Origin: Prorocentrum cordatum
Lineage: Eukaryota > Sar > Dinophyceae > Prorocentrales > Prorocentraceae
Direction of reading: 5' to 3'
Assembly (NCBI GenBank): GCA_963575745.1
Contig: CAUYUJ010000897.1
Coordinates: 1 to 35,000 of the forward strand
Length of the DNA stretch: 35,000 nucleotides
The translations under genes and the position numbers were made by a program. The notes below the pieces were generated by a model. The model made no database searches. It saw only the letters and a program-made list of their open reading frames with translations, and was not told where the DNA came from. Below are positions 10,963 through 19,789 of this stretch, in pieces. How positions within the stretch are numbered: the first letter of the stretch is position 1; every line of letters starts with the position of its first letter.

Positions 10963-11194
10963 CGAGGCCAGCGCGGCAGACCCGCACGGCAGACCAGCGC
11001 GGCGCGCCAGCGAGGAATTCTTTGGCGTGCTCAATCAGACGTTTATCCGACAAGCCTTTTGGAAAAAACGGCGTTTCCCGTTCTTGTCCGGTCAGGTTCC
11101 TGAGAAGCGGGGGCGCGATTTGCCCGCCCACTGTGCTCGATTTGTCTTGGTTGCTCGTGGGAATTGCCCCCTCGGAGGGCCGCAGACTTTCTCT

Positions 11195-11227
11195 CCTCCT
11201 CCTCCTCCTCCTCCTCCTCCTCCCCCT
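11195..11227. repeat. (CCT)n microsatellite abutting a spliced-leader relic
   Basis: CTCCTCCTC repeat running directly into the 15-nt leader match that starts at 11,228. Confidence 0.9.
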
Positions 11228-11242
11228 CCATTTTGGCTCAAG
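11228..11242 (+). other. Relict dinoflagellate spliced-leader sequence
   Basis: The sequence CCATTTTGGCTCAAG is identical to the last 15 nt of the conserved 22-nt dinoflagellate spliced leader. That leader is joined by trans-splicing to the 5' ends of nuclear mRNAs. It lies 66 bases upstream of an ATG opening a coding remnant on the same strand. Leader relics in genomic DNA are an established mark of mRNAs copied back into dinoflagellate chromosomes. A 15-nt exact match is very unlikely by chance in 35 kb. Confidence 0.85.
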
Positions 11243-11308
11243 CACTGTTGGCATCAGCAGCGCCTGCCGCACTCCGCGCGCGGACGGTCCGTCGGTTTAT
11301 TTCGCTTC

Positions 11309-11821
11309 ATGTCTAAACGCGGAGCTGATGGCTCTCCTGCTATGTCTACTGATGGTATGTCCGATGATGAGGATAGGCGACGTGCAGACAGGTCACCCTC
11401 GCGAGAGATCACGAATGCCGACCTGCTCAAGTACATGAAGGGGATGGACAGGAATGTGAACACTAAACTCAAGAAGGTGCAACATGATTTGAGGGCTGTG
11501 TATTAGAAGGCGGACACAGCTGTTGAGGCGGCTCAGAGTGCTCAGAAGATGGCTGCGGACGCTCTTCGAGTCGCTCAGGAGGCTCAAGCAGGGTCAAGGC
11601 CTGCGAGTACGGCATCTACCGTTGCTGGGCCACCACGTCCTGGCCCGCCCATGGGTGATGATGCCCTGAAGATCGTGATTGGAGGCTTCCCTGAGGCTTC
11701 AGACAAAGATGAGATGTTACCTTACATGGAATTGGCTCTAGATAGATATGCGTGGAAGGCGTATGAGGAGGAGTACATCCTTTGGCGGCTGGGGGAATCT
11801 AAAGATCGTGCTAGTGTTTGA
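11309..11821 (+). pseudogene. LINE-ORF1-like remnant with in-frame stop
   Basis: The ATG at 11,309 opens a frame with a charged N-terminus (MSKRGADGSPAMSTDG, DEDRRRADRSPS) and a coiled-coil-like region (NADLLKYMKGMDRNVNTKL, then VEAAQSAQKMAADALRVAQ). It then has a Pro/Ala linker and DDALKIVIGGFPEASDKDE. The last segment resembles the start of the RRM-like fold seen in ORF1 proteins of LINE-type retroelements; this assignment is tentative. A TAG at 11,504-11,506 interrupts the frame inside the coiled coil (VY-stop-KADTAV). The frame resumes unchanged and ends at TGA 11,819-11,821. No reverse transcriptase follows, since a 56-bp satellite begins at once. A leader relic lies upstream. It is likely a dead, 5'-complete, 3'-truncated copy. 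Confidence 0.55.
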
Positions 11822-12412
11822 GGCTCACCTACAGCTTCACCGAGCAGAACCGAGGTTGCATTTGAGAGGCGTTTTGTTCCTCACCTACAGCTTCGCTAAC
11901 CAGAACCGAGGTTGCATTTGAGAGGCGTTCTGTTCCTCACCTACAGCTTCACAAAGCAGAACCGAGGTTGCATTTGAGAGGCGTTTTGTTCCTCACCTAC
12001 AGCTTCACAGAGCAGAACCGAGGTTGCATTTGAGAAGCGTTTTGTTCCTCACCTACAGCTTCACAGCGCTGAACCGAGGTCGCATTTGATAGGCGTTTTG
12101 TTCCTCACCTACAGCTTCGCAGTGCAGAACCGAGGTTGCATTTGAGAGGCGTTTTGTTCCTCACGTACAGCTTCGCAGTGCAGAACCGAGGTTGCATTTG
12201 AGAGGCGTTTTGTTCCTCACCTACAGCTTCACAGCGCTGAACCGAGGTCGCATTTGATAGGCGTTTTGTTCCTCATCTACAGCCGCGCAGAGCAGAACCG
12301 TGGTTGCATTTGAGAGGCGTTTTGTTCTTCACCTTCAGCTTCACATAGCAGAACCGAGGTTGCATTTGAAAGGCGTTTTGTTCCTCACCTACAGCCGCCA
12401 CAGAGCAGAACC
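11822..12412. repeat. 56-bp tandem satellite, about 10.5 copies
   Basis: The unit is TTCCTCACCTACAGCTTC, then GCAGAACCGAGGTTGCATT, then TGAGAGGCGTTTTG. Copies differ by a few substitutions. Two units share the variant CGCTGAACCGAGGTCGCATT (near 12,066 and 12,234), which suggests block duplication. The first unit starts within two bases of the stop codon of the preceding remnant. Confidence 0.95.
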
Positions 12413-12469
12413 GAGGAGGAGTACATTTATGGAGATTGGGCGAATCCAAGAATCGTGCTAGCGTATGTG
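12413..12469 (+). repeat. Second copy of the end of the ORF1-like remnant
   Basis: GAGGAGGAGTACAT ... GAATCCAAGAATCGTGCTAG matches 11,765-11,820 (GAGGAGGAGTACAT ... GAATCTAAAGATCGTGCTAG) with scattered changes and small indels. The satellite is therefore bounded by direct copies of the same coding sequence. Confidence 0.8.
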
Positions 12470-12593
12470 ATATTTTCTTGAACGAGGTTTACTTTGTCGT
12501 CGTCCTTGCCTGAGTTCCTGCCCTCTCGCTCCGCTGCTGCGTTTAGAGTAGTATGTCATGCTGGATGGCCCCCATCTCTTATAGCATGCCATC

Positions 12594-12645
12594 ACCACCA
12601 CCCCCCCCTCCTCCTCCTCCTCCTCCTCCCCCTCCTCCCCCGGCA
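12594..12645. repeat. (CCT)n microsatellite
   Basis: CACCACC then CCTCCTCCT run, ending in CCCCCGGC. Confidence 0.9.
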
Positions 12646-12675
12646 TCCAGAGGATGGTCCGCCCTGGGGTTGCGG

Positions 12676-13075
12676 TCCGGTGGGTCCGGTGGGTCCGGTG
12701 GGTCCGGTGGGTCCGGTGGGTCCGGTGGGTCCGGTGGGTCCGGTGGGTCCGGTGGGTCCGGTGGGTCCGGCGGGTCCGGTGGGTCCGGTGGGTCCGGTGG
12801 GTCCGGTGGGTCCGGTGGGTCCGGTGGGTCCGGTGGGTCCGGTGGGTCCGGTGGGTCCGGTGGGTCCGGCGGGTCCGGTGGGTCCGGTGGGTCCGGTGGG
12901 TCCGGTGGGTCCGGTGGGTCCGGTGGGTCCGGTGGGTCCGGTGGGTCCGGTGGGTCCGGTGGGTCCGGCGGGTCCGGTGGGTCCGGTGGGTCCGGTGCTT
13001 TCTGTGGGTCCGGTGTTTGGGTCTGGTGGGTCCTGTGGGTCCGGTGGGTTCGGTGTGTCCTGTGCGTGTGGTGGG
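12676..13075. repeat. (GGTGGGTCC)n 9-bp minisatellite with 99-bp higher-order period
   Basis: About 37 near-perfect units to 13,010, then diverged units to about 13,075. The only internal variant, GGCGGGTCC, has its changed base at 12,771, 12,870 and 12,969, exactly 99 bp (11 units) apart. Translation gives Gly-Ser-Gly, Val-Gly-Pro or Arg-Trp-Val on one strand and collagen-like Thr-Gly-Pro on the other. Confidence 0.96.
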
Positions 13076-13109
13076 CTTTGTAGGTTCGGTGCGTCCGGTG
13101 CGTCGAGAA

Positions 13110-13345
13110 CCCTCCTCATCTTCATCATCGTCGTCATCCTCACCATCCTCATCGCCATCATCAGCATCGTCAGTATCATCCAAATCACCATCCTCATATT
13201 CATCCTCCTAATCCTAATCCTCTTCATCCTCATCGTCCTCCGCATCGTCATCCTCGTCATCCTCATCCTCATTGTACTCTTCATCCTCATTGTCCTCCAC
13301 ATCGTCCTCATCGAGTCCTCATCCTCATCCTCATTTCTATCACCA
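13110..13345. repeat. Imperfect TCATCC/ATCCTC repeat
   Basis: Pyrimidine-biased hexanucleotide-like repeat that decays toward both ends. Confidence 0.8.
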
Positions 13346-13609
13346 GCATCCTCCTCCCCTCACTGTCCTCCTCCTCATCCTTCCTGGAGGCCTCCCGCAT
13401 GGGGCCGCCCGAGGATGAGGAAGAGCAGCATAAGGAAGAGCCCGAGGAGGAATAGGCGGAGGGCAAATAAGACAATATGCAGCAGCAGCAACAGCAGCAT
13501 GGCACACAGAGAAGTGGTATACATATGGTGTGAACATGCGAGCGCCATGAGTGAACGCGAACGCGTGCACGAACAAAACTGCCCATGGCAACGCCTCGCT
13601 GAGCGGGCG
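13346..13609. other. No recognisable gene
   Basis: Mixed sequence with a short GAGGAAGAGC-rich part and a CAGCAG run near 13,480. No coding evidence. Confidence 0.4.
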
Positions 13610-14240
13610 GGCCCTGACAGGCGGGTCGGGTCGGGCGGGCGGGAAATTAAAATACAATGCATCGTCGAGCTAACGCGCGCGGCTCCAGGCGGGACGGGTC
13701 GGGTCGGGCGGACCCTGGCGGGCTGGGTCGGGACGGGTCGGGCGGGCCCTAGCGGGCGGGTCGAGTCGGGCGGGCGGGCGGACCCAACGGGCGGGTCGGG
13801 ACTGGCGGGCGGGACATTGACGTATTATGCATCATCTAGTTGGCACGCGCGTGCCCTCGCGGGCGTGTCGGGTCAAGTCGAGCGGACCCCAACATGCGGG
13901 TCGGGTCGGGCGGGCGCACCCTAACGGGCGAGTCTGGTCGGGCGGGCGGGACATTAAAGTATGATGCATCGGGTTGGCACGCGCGTGCCCTACCCTACGC
14001 GGTGATGCATCGGGTTGGCACGCGCGTTAGGGTCGGGTCGGGTCGCCCGGACCCTAACGGGCGGGTCGGGTCGGGCGGGGCGGGGCGGGCCTTAATGGGC
14101 GGGTCGGGTCGGGCGGGCGGGACATTAAAGTATGATGCATCATCGAATTGGCACGCGCGTACCCTAACGGGCGGGTCGGGTCGGGTCGGGTCGGCTGGAC
14201 CCTAACGGGCGGGTCGGGTCGGGTCGGCTGGACCCTAACG
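13610..14240. repeat. GC-rich interspersed repeat: GGGCGGGTCGGGTCGG blocks alternating with ATGCATC modules
   Basis: G-run blocks (GGGCGGGTCGGGTCGGGCGG) alternate with a conserved module (GGGACATTAAAGTATGATGCATC, then TTGGCACGCGCGT) near 13,640, 13,815, 13,945, 14,005 and 14,125. The spaced G-runs could form G-quadruplexes. Confidence 0.85.
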
Positions 14241-14551
14241 GGCGGCGGCGACGATGCCAACAACGACGACGCCGACGACGCCGACGATGACTACGACGCG
14301 GCCGACGCCGACGACGACGACGCCGATGCCGAGGGCGCGGACGGGGACGATGACGCCGACGCCGACGCCGACGCCGACGACGACGACTGCGGCGCCGACG
14401 ACAACGACGACGCCGACGACGACGCCGACGACACCAACGACGACGGCACCGACGACGACGACCACGACGAAGGCGCCAACGCCGACGACGACTCCGCCGA
14501 CGACAGCAACGGCGGCGGCGACGCCGACGACGCCGACGACGCCGACGACGA

Positions 14552-14583
<32 letters not shown>

Positions 14584-14630
14584 ACTACGACGCGGACGAC
14601 GCCGACGGCGGCGGCGACGACGACGGTTGA
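14241..14630. repeat. GACGCC/GACGAC trinucleotide-based repeat
   Basis: Imperfect GAC/GCC triplets. One + frame is a 390-nt Asp/Ala run; the reverse strand reads as poly-Arg or Val. Codon choice is fixed by the repeat, so this is treated as a repeat. Confidence 0.9.
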
Positions 14631-15234
14631 ACCGAACGGGCGGACCCTCACCGAAGGGGTCCTCCCGAGGCCGCACAACAGGGTCTGCCGAAGCATATCT
14701 GCCGACGCGGACCTGCAATTCGCGCGCTCGGAATAGCCCCTGGAGGACCCCGGACGAAAAGTACCCGGCTGATCCCCGGCGGAATCCCGGTCAACTCCCC
14801 CAGAACGCTCCAGGAGAGGACCAGCACGGCTCGGAGACGTCCCAGTCGCCGAAAGATCGCCCCATGTCGGTCACGATGGCCTCCAGACGGCCTCAGACGC
14901 CGAAGAAGCCCCGAGAGAGACACAAGAGGCCAAAGACGTCCCATGCCATTGGGAAAACATATATGCTTAACATATTCACCCTCGGGTGTTTCACAGCGTC
15001 CAAGATTGCCCACAAAACCTCCAAGATCGGCCCAAAAAGGTCCAACGGGGCCTCCATTTGGCCCAAGACGGCCCATTAGGACAGCGCGAAATTCGGCACG
15101 CACAACACTAGCCAATTCGCAAAGAAACACCCAGACAATCCCAGGTGTCGCACATCTCCGCCCAAGAGGCCTCCGGGCCCAAAAGTGCATCTTCCACCCC
15201 CGCCCCCGGACGCGTGGTTCTAGATGAATACCAT
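14631..15234. other. No recognisable gene; faint degenerate repeat
   Basis: GC-rich sequence with loosely repeated phrases of GGCCxxxAGACGGCC type (for example 14,880-14,945 and 15,025-15,080). ORFs exist on both strands, but no domain, splice pattern or bias was recognised. Confidence 0.4.
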
Positions 15235-15420
15235 AGCTCTTACAACACAGCTTGCACCCCATAGCTAACACCACGTTGCCCCACATAGATTGCACTATAT
15301 AGCTTACACCACCCAGAGTGCACCACATAGATTGCAAGACAACCACTGTTTGGGGCCCGCGCTGACTGGCATGCTTTTCGATGCACTGCATGCAGCGCTA
15401 CTACATTGCTTGCAAGGGTC
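15235..15420. repeat. Dispersed degenerate repeat, CACCACATAGCT family, copy 3
   Basis: Contains TTGCACCCCATAGCTAACAC, GCACTATATAGCTTACACCAC and GTGCACCACATAGATTGCA. Same family as 2,440-2,660 and 3,150-3,310. Confidence 0.65.
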
Positions 15421-15919
15421 GCCCTGCTGGAGAACCGCGGCATGCGGGCGGCATGCTCTCATGGCCCTGGCCAGGCCTGACGTTGCAGTATCTGGGGCAA
15501 AATGCCACTATGCCTACAACGCACCGCCATTGCGGGACGCCTGGGCAGGAAGGGGGAGAGGAGCGCGCAAGTCCGACGCGCGTCAGCTTCAGCGTGCAGA
15601 GCTGTTGCCCGCCACCGGCTGCGGGCAGCGTCGCAGCCCTGGGCGGGGGCCAACGACGTGCACGACGGCCCAAAGTCGATCCTACGTGTTCAACGACCAG
15701 AGCTTGAACTGGTGCCTGTGTCGCTGGAGCTTTCGGAAGTATCAGAGCTGGGCTCTGCGCCTCGGCCTCGTGAGTGCACCGTGTTCCGCATATCGATGCA
15801 TTCGGCCAAAAAGTAATTCGCCACATGCCGGCCCATTGTTCGCACCGTATGTTTATCCGCCACCGCGCCTCTGGTGCGCAGTCGCTAAGCCTGGTTTTTG
15901 TCATGGCCAAGCAAGCATC
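15421..15919. other. No recognisable gene; 3' flank of the KDZ-like remnant
   Basis: GC-rich sequence with ORFs on both strands but no recognised motif. The missing C-terminus of the KDZ-like transposase would be expected here on the minus strand, but I could not identify it. Confidence 0.35.
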
Positions 15920-17904
15920 CTACTTGGAAAACAGGAAAGGATACGCCCCCCCTCCCGTTTCCGAGCGCTCTCGGGCGCGCGGCATTCGCAATCGGAGCGA
16001 GATGGCGGGGCAGCCGAAGGCTACTAGATACCTCGCCGCCCAAGAGAAGGTAATATCGCAGATGCTGGTGTTTGCGCCGTCAACGAGCTCCTTGACGCCT
16101 GGTGCGTCGGGGCAGCAGTGCTGCTTACACCATGGGTCGACATGGCCTCTGGCGTGAAATCTGTCCACCATCTATACGACGCACGGGTGCGCCAACAAGG
16201 CGGCTAAGGCAGACTGGTCCTTTCTATTGGTGCTGTATTGGCGGAGATGACAGGCGTCGTCGTGGATGACGACGTTCAAGGCGGGGAATTGCTTCTTCAA
16301 GCGGGCCAGAAAGCAATACCGCTGCGCCAAGCTTTCAACGCCGATAATGCGCCCGCTGGGCGAGCACGCGACAAGGAAGCCCCCAGTTCGCCGCACTCCA
16401 AGAGAAGCGGACTCCAGCTTGCCCCGTTTCCCTCCCTTGGCAAAGCTCTTGTGGGTTTTGCACGAAATCTGTTCCAGCTCCCTGAGTGATGCGTCGACCG
16501 CCGGAAGTGCCGCCGCGGGGTCTACGGGCTGCGCAGGCTGCGCAGCCGTCGCATGCGCGGCTCGGCCGGCGTCGCCATCGCCGCGGCTCGCCGAAGGGCG
16601 CGCCCCATCGCCGCAGCTCGCAGAAGTGCGCAGGCCAGCGGGCAACCTGCGCTTTTTCTGCGGCCTCGCAGGCAAACTCTGGACGGGCGCGGCAAGAGCA
16701 AATCCTGTGGCGCCTCATCTGCTGGCGGGCCAGGTCTTGCCACTGGTGGTCCAAGTGGTGCTTTGCGTTTTCTCAAGCGGAACCGGGGCAACTTCGCCTT
16801 GAGTTTGTCCGGCGCCCCCTCGCTGGCACGGGACTCGGCCGCGTCTTTCGCGGCATCTGCGGCGCGCCTGACCAAAGTGGACTGGGCGGCGTCCCAGCAG
16901 CCTTCAATATCGTCAACCACTCGAACTGCTCCGACGCCTTGCCGCTGCGACGTCACACAGAGCACGTCGTCCAGCGTGCCCCCCAAGCATTCGCGGCGCC
17001 GGACAAGAAAAACGTCTGCGTCTTTGGCGCCCTCAAACGGCACGGGCTTCTCCAGCAAACGGGCGTGGTAAGTGCACCAGCGCTCGCGCTGGCCCCTCGT
17101 GGGGGCAGGGCAGGGGTGCAAGCACACCTTGCCGAGATTTGGATCGCGGGTGTAGCCTCCATACATCAACCCGCAACACTTCCGGGTGAGCTTCTGATGC
17201 CCGTCTATGACGACCTTAGAAACCTCCCCGTCGATCTCGGCGCGCCGGTGCCGCAAGTTCCGCAAGTGGGTCTGCAACTGCGGCCAATTAGCTTGGATGA
17301 CGTGCTCGACAGGCGCCGACAACCGGAGCTGCAAATACGACCTGGAGCCCTTCATTTCTGCCAGACGCGTCAACAGCCGCATCAGGAACCACGCCTTCAT
17401 CAGCTTCATGTGCAATCTCTTTTTGGAGATGCCCGATTGAGGCCGCCAATGAACTTCAGCCTCCCCCCAAAATGAAGTGTGCTGATGAGCGAGGCGTCGT
17501 GAAAATTGTCTGAACCAATTCTGCGTAATGCCAAACGTTGGGGAAATCATGAAAGGGTCCGGCCAATCATCACAAATCCACACATATCTGTGGACGCCCT
17601 TCTTCAAAGAAATAAAGTTGGCCCACTGGTACTTCCCTCGCGAAATGCACCCCGCCGCCTGGCACCTGACTGGGACATGCGTGAACTCGTGGAGCCCATC
17701 GGTGTCAAGAACAAGCGCGGCGTCGGCTTTATTGCGGCACACTTGCCCATGCGAACATGCTTGGCAGCGTCGCCCTGGGGGCGCGACCTCTCCGACGCTG
17801 CTGCGTGCCACCACCGCAGCCGCGAGTCTCTGTATATCTGCGGGGGCGAGCAGCCCCGCCACGTCGGCTGACTCCAACGCTTGTTCTACAACGGCCGGGT
17901 CCAT
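15920..17904 (-). pseudogene. KDZ-type (Kyakuja-Dileera-Zisupton) transposase, broken copy
   Basis: First ATG at 17,904. Residues 47-86 form a cysteine cluster (RRCQAC, C56, VRCQAAGC), as in the CxC clusters attached to KDZ transposases; a helical HTSFWGEAEVHW segment follows. Residues 231-280 are VVIDGHQKLTRKCC, VCLHPCPAP and WCTYH, a further Cys/His cluster typical of these proteins. After an Ala/Pro-rich linker come the catalytic-region motifs: GGFLVACSPSGRIIGVES, NVVIHDDACHL, VDRFHARGHVDPWC and NTSICDITFSW. KDZ enzymes mobilise DNA elements.

Two breaks are visible. A frame change lies in the linker near 16,670-16,715. An in-frame TAG at 16,172-16,174 lies just before VDRFHARGH. The Glu usually found in the N-T-S-x-C-E motif is Asp here, and the C-terminus after FSWAARY is not recognisable. 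No introns are seen, and a spliced-leader relic lies 36 bases upstream. Confidence 0.68.
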
Positions 17905-17939
17905 CAGTTGCGCGGCCACGCGCGGGGCAGGCCGCGCAA

Positions 17940-17958
17940 CTTGAGCCCAAAACTACGG
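17940..17958 (-). other. Degenerate relict spliced-leader sequence upstream of the KDZ-like ORF
   Basis: On the minus strand the sequence is CCGTAGTTTTGGGCTCAAG. It aligns with the whole dinoflagellate spliced leader if three bases (CCA) are lost in the middle and one G is gained before CTCAAG. It lies 36 nt upstream of the ATG at 17,904, a normal distance for a leader-capped mRNA. Position, orientation and near-full length make chance unlikely, although the indels leave some doubt. Confidence 0.65.
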
Positions 17959-18148
17959 AGCGTCGGAAATGAGTCGGCGGCTCAGGGGCTACCTAGAGGC
18001 GGTCTGAACTCGAATGCCCCCCCAGGAGACTTTGCCCAAAGGGTTCGAACTTGTTCTCACAGAACTGACAAGGGCCCGGACTGCGCTGGCCAGCCCTCCC
18101 CGGCTTGCTGCCCGCGTTGCACGGGCTTGTCTGGGTTGACTCCTCTTG
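17959..18148. other. No recognisable gene
   Basis: Mixed GC-rich sequence upstream of the leader relic. No promoter-like element was recognised. Confidence 0.35.
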
Positions 18149-18275
18149 CTGCCCTACTTGTCTCTCGCCCCCTCGGTTTCCCATCCGCGCGTCTCTCGCC
18201 CCCATGGTCCCCCAAATGTACCTTGCCACTCTGGCTCCCCAATTGTCTACTGCCCTTTCGGTTCCACAATTTCGC
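18149..18275. repeat. Degenerate tandem repeat of about 30 bp, 4 copies
   Basis: Units resembling TCTCTCGCCCCCTCGGTTTCCC, TCTCTCGCCCCCATGGTCCCCC, GCCACTCTGGCTCCCCAATT and GCCCTTTCGGTTCCACAATT. Confidence 0.55.
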
Positions 18276-18892
18276 TTAGCGTATCCCTGCTCTGTGCAGC
18301 GCATATCATTGCATTTCGTCGCGTTGCTGCGTTGATCTGGCGTGGAAGAAAGAATGACCAAATCGGGGTCGCGCCGCTTTCACTTGCGTGGTGCTCGGGG
18401 AACGCAACGGGAGGGGGGCGTAGATGGATATGGTTTCCTGTCCTGAAGCGAATCCTCGGCCACCGTCTAGCTCGCCCGGCCCGCGATGCCAAGGGGCTCC
18501 GGCATGCCCGTGCCGTGCTCATATGGCTCCGCAAAGGCCATCCTCGGCCGTCTGCAAAGCAAAATGGCGCCGGGCCAAATGGGCGCCGCCCAGCGCGAGG
18601 GCTGCGCAGGGGGGCGACGCCGGTGGAGAAGGGGGCAGGGCGCGAGAAGCAAAATGTCTGAAAGCATCGCGAAGGGAAGACTGCAGCCCAGCATGGACCC
18701 GCCGCGCCGAAGCAGCCCTGGGCGACGGGGGGTCGCGAACGCAGGTCCGGCCGACGGGGAAACGCCGCCAGCAAACTGAGCGGGGCACGCCTGCGTCGCG
18801 AGAGCGGCAAGCGCGGGCCGCGCGCCCGCGCCCGCGCGACGAAGACCCTGGGCAACGTGAGTCACCGCCCAATGCCTTGCGCTCGCCCCGCA
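18276..18892. other. No recognisable gene; GC-rich, open on both strands
   Basis: Open frames of about 200 codons occur on both strands. Their Ala/Arg/Pro/Gly-rich translations look like by-products of high GC. No motif was recognised. Part may be an intron of the minus-strand gene with an exon at 19,419-19,562. Confidence 0.4.
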
Positions 18893-18955
18893 GGCCTCGC
18901 GTCGCGGCCTGTGAACCTGCAGCCTGCGCCTGCGCATGTCAAGCAAGCGATTGTA
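18893..18955 (-). repeat. Copy of the 3' end of the minus-strand exon at 19.4 kb
   Basis: On the minus strand, ACAATCGCTTGCTTGACATG, CGCAGG and TTCACAGGCCGCGA match the exon end (ACAATCTCCTGGTGGACATG, TGCAGG, TTACAGGCCGCGAG), with about a 12-nt insertion in this copy. It ends in CGCGAG, which could act as a 3' splice site. Confidence 0.6.
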
Positions 18956-19418
18956 GCGCATCTAAGAGAGTATGCATTGAAAAACTGTTGAAGCACATGC
19001 GAACGTGCCGTTAGAAATTCACTGGCAGCGTCTTAAGCGACTCCATCGCGAGACCTGTTGCATGGCGGGACCCGCGATAAAGCGCAATGCCTCATCTTCT
19101 CCAGGCGATTGCCCGAAGCGGCGCACTGTGGCCGGAGACACCCCGGGGGAGATGCCGCGCAACCTGATTTGTTCAAAATCGCGCCCCAATGTGCCTGGGA
19201 GAGGTGCCGCGCGGCGTAGGGCGATCAAAATCGTCGCCCGACGGCCCAACGGGCGATCTGGAGTCGCGCTGCTGGCCGAATACGGCCGCACCAGCCACCC
19301 GTTGGTTCGAGCGCAGCGCGTCTGCTTGACTAGCGTTCGAAACGCGGGGTGCCAAGAAGCGAGCGGATAGCTACCCGCTTGCCGCGGGGGCCTGGGCCCG
19401 CTGCAAGAGGCCCCTCAC

Positions 19419-19562
19419 CTCGCGGCCTGTAAGCCTGCACATGTCCACCAGGAGATTGTGCCACTTGACCATGGCCTCGCGCCCGGCCGCCGCCGACGGC
19501 GGCGCGTGCCACTGAACCCTGGATCTCGGCGTGCCCACCTCGAGCAAGTCGCCGACAGGGTA
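19419..19562 (-). CDS. Internal exon, unidentified protein
   Basis: A 144-nt segment, exactly 48 codons in phase 0/0, lies between an acceptor (ccttggcgcag) and a consensus donor (GAG|gtgagg). It reads YPVGDLLEVGTPRSRVQWHA, a short Ala run, and EAMVKWHNLLVDMCRLTGRE. Third positions are almost all G or C. No family is recognised. The upstream exon would lie beyond the CAT-rich repeats at 19.6-20.3 kb and the downstream exon below 18.9 kb; neither was identified. The exon end is duplicated at 18,893-18,955. Confidence 0.45.
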
Positions 19563-19584
19563 CTGCGCCAAGGCAGCGGCCATC

Positions 19585-19785
19585 ATGGTCACCATCATCA
19601 CCACCATCACAATCATCTTGATCATCAGCACTGTCATTGAAGTGGTCATATTCGTGATCATCATCATGTTCACCATCATCCTCATCACGGTCATCATCGT
19701 CATCATGATCAGCGACTTCATCCTCATCATGATGATCATCATCATGATCATCAACATCATCAGCATCATCATCAGTGTAGATACT
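19585..19785. repeat. CATCAT/ATCATC imperfect microsatellite
   Basis: Imperfect CAT/GATCAT repeat giving Met/Ile- or His/Asp-rich pseudo-ORFs. Confidence 0.92.
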
Positions 19786-19789
19786 CTAA

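Noticed and set aside
11822-12412. Regular 56-bp repeats considered as a CRISPR array
   Set aside because: The whole period is conserved with no variable spacers, and the context is eukaryotic. It is a tandem satellite.
12494-13924. 476-codon + strand ORF with long Val-Gly-Pro run and collagen-like reverse translation
   Set aside because: The 9-bp repeat has no stop in any frame, so long ORFs are automatic in all six frames. No start context, domain or splice signal supports a protein.
13690-14240. CCCTAAC telomere-like motifs
   Set aside because: Single isolated occurrences inside a longer GC-rich unit, never in tandem. Not telomeric.
16486-17475. 329-codon + strand ORF
   Set aside because: It is antisense to the KDZ-like coding region, whose motifs are recognisable only on the minus strand. 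High GC keeps the opposite frame open.
18247-19014. Overlapping ORFs of about 200 codons on both strands
   Set aside because: Ala/Arg/Pro/Gly-rich translations without motifs, equally long on both strands, as expected from GC-rich sequence poor in stops.
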